Source: Pseudomonadota bacterium (GTDB lineage Bacteria; Pseudomonadota; Gammaproteobacteria; Burkholderiales; Burkholderiaceae_C). Taken from it: 35,441 bases of DNA. Each line of letters opens with the position of its first letter. Positions within the stretch are counted from its first letter, which is position 1. The notes beneath the pieces were generated by a model. It saw only the letters and a list, made by a program, of their open reading frames with translations. It did not search any database and was not told where the DNA came from. The position numbers and the translations under genes were made by a program. Location of the stretch: assembly GCA_023387335.1 (NCBI GenBank), contig JAEWIF010000058.1:1-35441 (forward strand), given 5' to 3'. Below are positions 34,315 to 35,441 of this stretch, piece by piece.

Positions 34315-35223
34315 ATGCGCTTCGACCAGACAGACCTGCGGCTCCTGGTACTCGCGTGCGAGCGCGGGACGCTGACGGCGGCGTCCGCCGAGTTGTGCGT
34401 AACGCTGGCCGCCGCGAGTGCGCGACTGCGGCGGATGGAGGAGCGTGCGGGCGGGCCTCTGGTGGTGCGGCATGCGCGGGGCGTGGTGCCAACGGCGGCC
34501 GGTCGGCGATTGCTGGTGCATGCGCGGGCGGTGCTTGCGCGGCTGGAGGGGTTCAGTGCGGAGGAGCCGCCGACTTCCTTGTTGGCTTCAAGGCCGGAAG
34601 ACGCGGTCGTGGTGCTGGCCAACACGTCGGCGCTGTCGCGGATGCCGGCGGCACCGATGGCCCAACTCGTCACTGCGCACAGCGATTTGCAGCTGGCCGT
34701 TCGCGAGTGCAGCAGTCATCGCTCGGTCCAGGCGCTGGGTCGGCACACCGCGCAAGTGGCCCTGATGTCGGGCGCCGTGCGGGCGCCGGAAATGGTGATG
34801 CGCAGGCTGACGGCGGATCCGCTGGTGGCGGTGGTGCCGCTTCGGCACCCGCTCTCGTCGCGGCTGTCGGTGCGGCTGGATGAGCTGCTCGCTTCGCCCT
34901 GGGTCGGCCTGCCGTCCGGGCGCGCGATCACCGATCACCTGCAATGGCAGGCGGCTCGGCGCGGCCAGGCCTTGTCGCTGCGCGTGCAGGTGCCGGAAAT
35001 CGCCCAAGTGCTGCAGTTGGTGGAATGCGGCGCCGGGGTCAGTGTGTTGCCGCGGGCGGCGGTCGCGCGCTGCGGCTCTCAGGCCGATGTGCGGATTCTC
35101 GAACTGGATGAACCTTGGGCACGTCGTGAATTGCTGCTCTGCACGCTGCCGGGCGTCATGAAGCGCGGGCGGTTGCGCCGGTTCGCGGGTGAATTGGGGG
35201 ATGCGCTGGTCGAAGCGACCTGA
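34315..35223 (+). CDS. LysR-family transcriptional regulator
   Basis: This 302-residue protein has the N-terminal winged HTH of the LysR family (about residues 1-62: DLRLLVLACERGTLTAASAE, ASARLRRMEE, GGPLVVR). A two-lobed effector domain follows (about 90-295). ATG 34315 has GAAGG upstream. It is divergent from the TauE/SafE-like permease with 61 bases between starts, so that gene is its probable target. The effector is unknown. The region before the stop reaches the terminator at 35285-35314. Confidence 0.93.
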   Translation: MRFDQTDLRLLVLACERGTLTAASAELCVTLAAASARLRRMEERAGGPLVVRHARGVVPTAAGRRLLVHARAVLARLEGFSAEEPPTSLLASRPEDAVVVLANTSALSRMPAAPMAQLVTAHSDLQLAVRECSSHRSVQALGRHTAQVALMSGAVRAPEMVMRRLTADPLVAVVPLRHPLSSRLSVRLDELLASPWVGLPSGRAITDHLQWQAARRGQALSLRVQVPEIAQVLQLVECGAGVSVLPRAAVARCGSQADVRILELDEPWARRELLLCTLPGVMKRGRLRRFAGELGDALVEAT

Positions 35224-35284
35224 ATTTCATCGCGTCGCGGAATTGCGCACTGGCAGATAGGCGCGAATTGGGTTTTCCAAAAGC

Positions 35285-35314
35285 AAAAACCCCAGCATTG
35301 CTGCTGGGGTTTTT
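35285..35314. terminator. Bidirectional rho-independent terminator
   Basis: A perfect 13-bp inverted repeat, AAAAACCCCAGCA and TGCTGGGGTTTTT, encloses a TTGC loop. It has an A run on one side and a T run on the other, so it can act in both directions. It ends the LysR gene from the left and the rRNA operon from the right. Confidence 0.92.
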
Positions 35315-35326
35315 GGGGCTGTAAGA

Positions 35327-35441
35327 GCCTGACGATGTCCTACTTTCACACGGGAATCCGCACTATCATCGGCGCAGAGGCGTTTCACTGTCCTGTTCGG
35401 GATGGGAAGGAGTGGGACCACCTCGCTATGGTCATCAGGCA
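35327..35441 (-). rRNA. rrf: 5S ribosomal RNA (5' end at or at the edge of the window)
   Basis: Read on the minus strand this begins TGCCTGATGACCATAGCGAG and has the conserved CCCACTCC, CCATCCCGAACAGG and GTAGTGC-like segments. It closes with TCGTCAGGC, which pairs with GCCTGATGA at the 5' end. The length of about 115 bases is normal. The 23S and 16S genes would lie to the right, outside the window. Confidence 0.95.

Noticed and set aside
35227..35421. A minus-strand open frame of 64 codons at the right end
   Set aside because: It overlaps the 5S rRNA and the terminator, so it is not a gene.
1..35441. CRISPR arrays, insertion sequences, transposases, integrases, tRNAs, phage genes
   Set aside because: None were recognised. 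The only regular repeats are the RTX-coding units inside the peroxidase gene, which are protein repeats and not CRISPR.

Overview
The window is high-GC DNA that reads like a betaproteobacterium, most likely Burkholderiales/Comamonadaceae. This is judged from the aceE-aceF operon beside a two-component pair and folD, the betaproteobacterial-looking 5S rRNA at the right edge, and the style of the proteins. No species call is possible from sequence reading alone.

Left part (1 to about 13.3 kb) is housekeeping. Pyruvate dehydrogenase genes aceF (partial) and aceE run leftward. A membrane PAS histidine kinase and a FixJ-type response regulator run rightward and overlap by ATGA. They are followed by folD, the M3 oligopeptidase gene prlC and a secreted DUF4124-glutaredoxin protein. 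rpiA (minus), pyrD (plus) and an FAD oxidoreductase of the L-2-hydroxyglutarate dehydrogenase family (minus) complete this part.

Middle part (13.3 to 32.5 kb) is an accessory locus for oxidation outside the cytoplasm. In order it holds a multicopper oxidase with a SCO copper chaperone (minus), a LuxR/NarL-type response regulator (minus, with a clear terminator), and an 864-base regulatory gap with several dyads including a perfect 20-bp palindrome. Next comes a 2,251-residue animal-type heme peroxidase carrying RTX calcium-binding repeats. It is followed by its own type I secretion system (PrtD-like ABC protein, HlyD-like adaptor, TolC-like channel) and a Crp/Fnr regulator. A second SCO/multicopper oxidase pair then faces this operon with only 6 bases between stop codons. 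The peroxidase keeps the distal Asp-His, the distal Arg, the Glu and the proximal His of the animal peroxidase family. The gene set (RTX heme peroxidase plus multicopper oxidases) recalls bacterial Mn(II)-oxidising systems, but the substrate cannot be read from sequence.

Right part (32.5 kb to end) holds gene debris: a methyltransferase pseudogene with an internal out-of-frame deletion and a frameshifted fragment of an unknown gene. After this come a TauE/SafE-like permease divergent from a LysR regulator, a near-perfect bidirectional terminator, and the 5S rRNA of a leftward rRNA operon that continues beyond the window.
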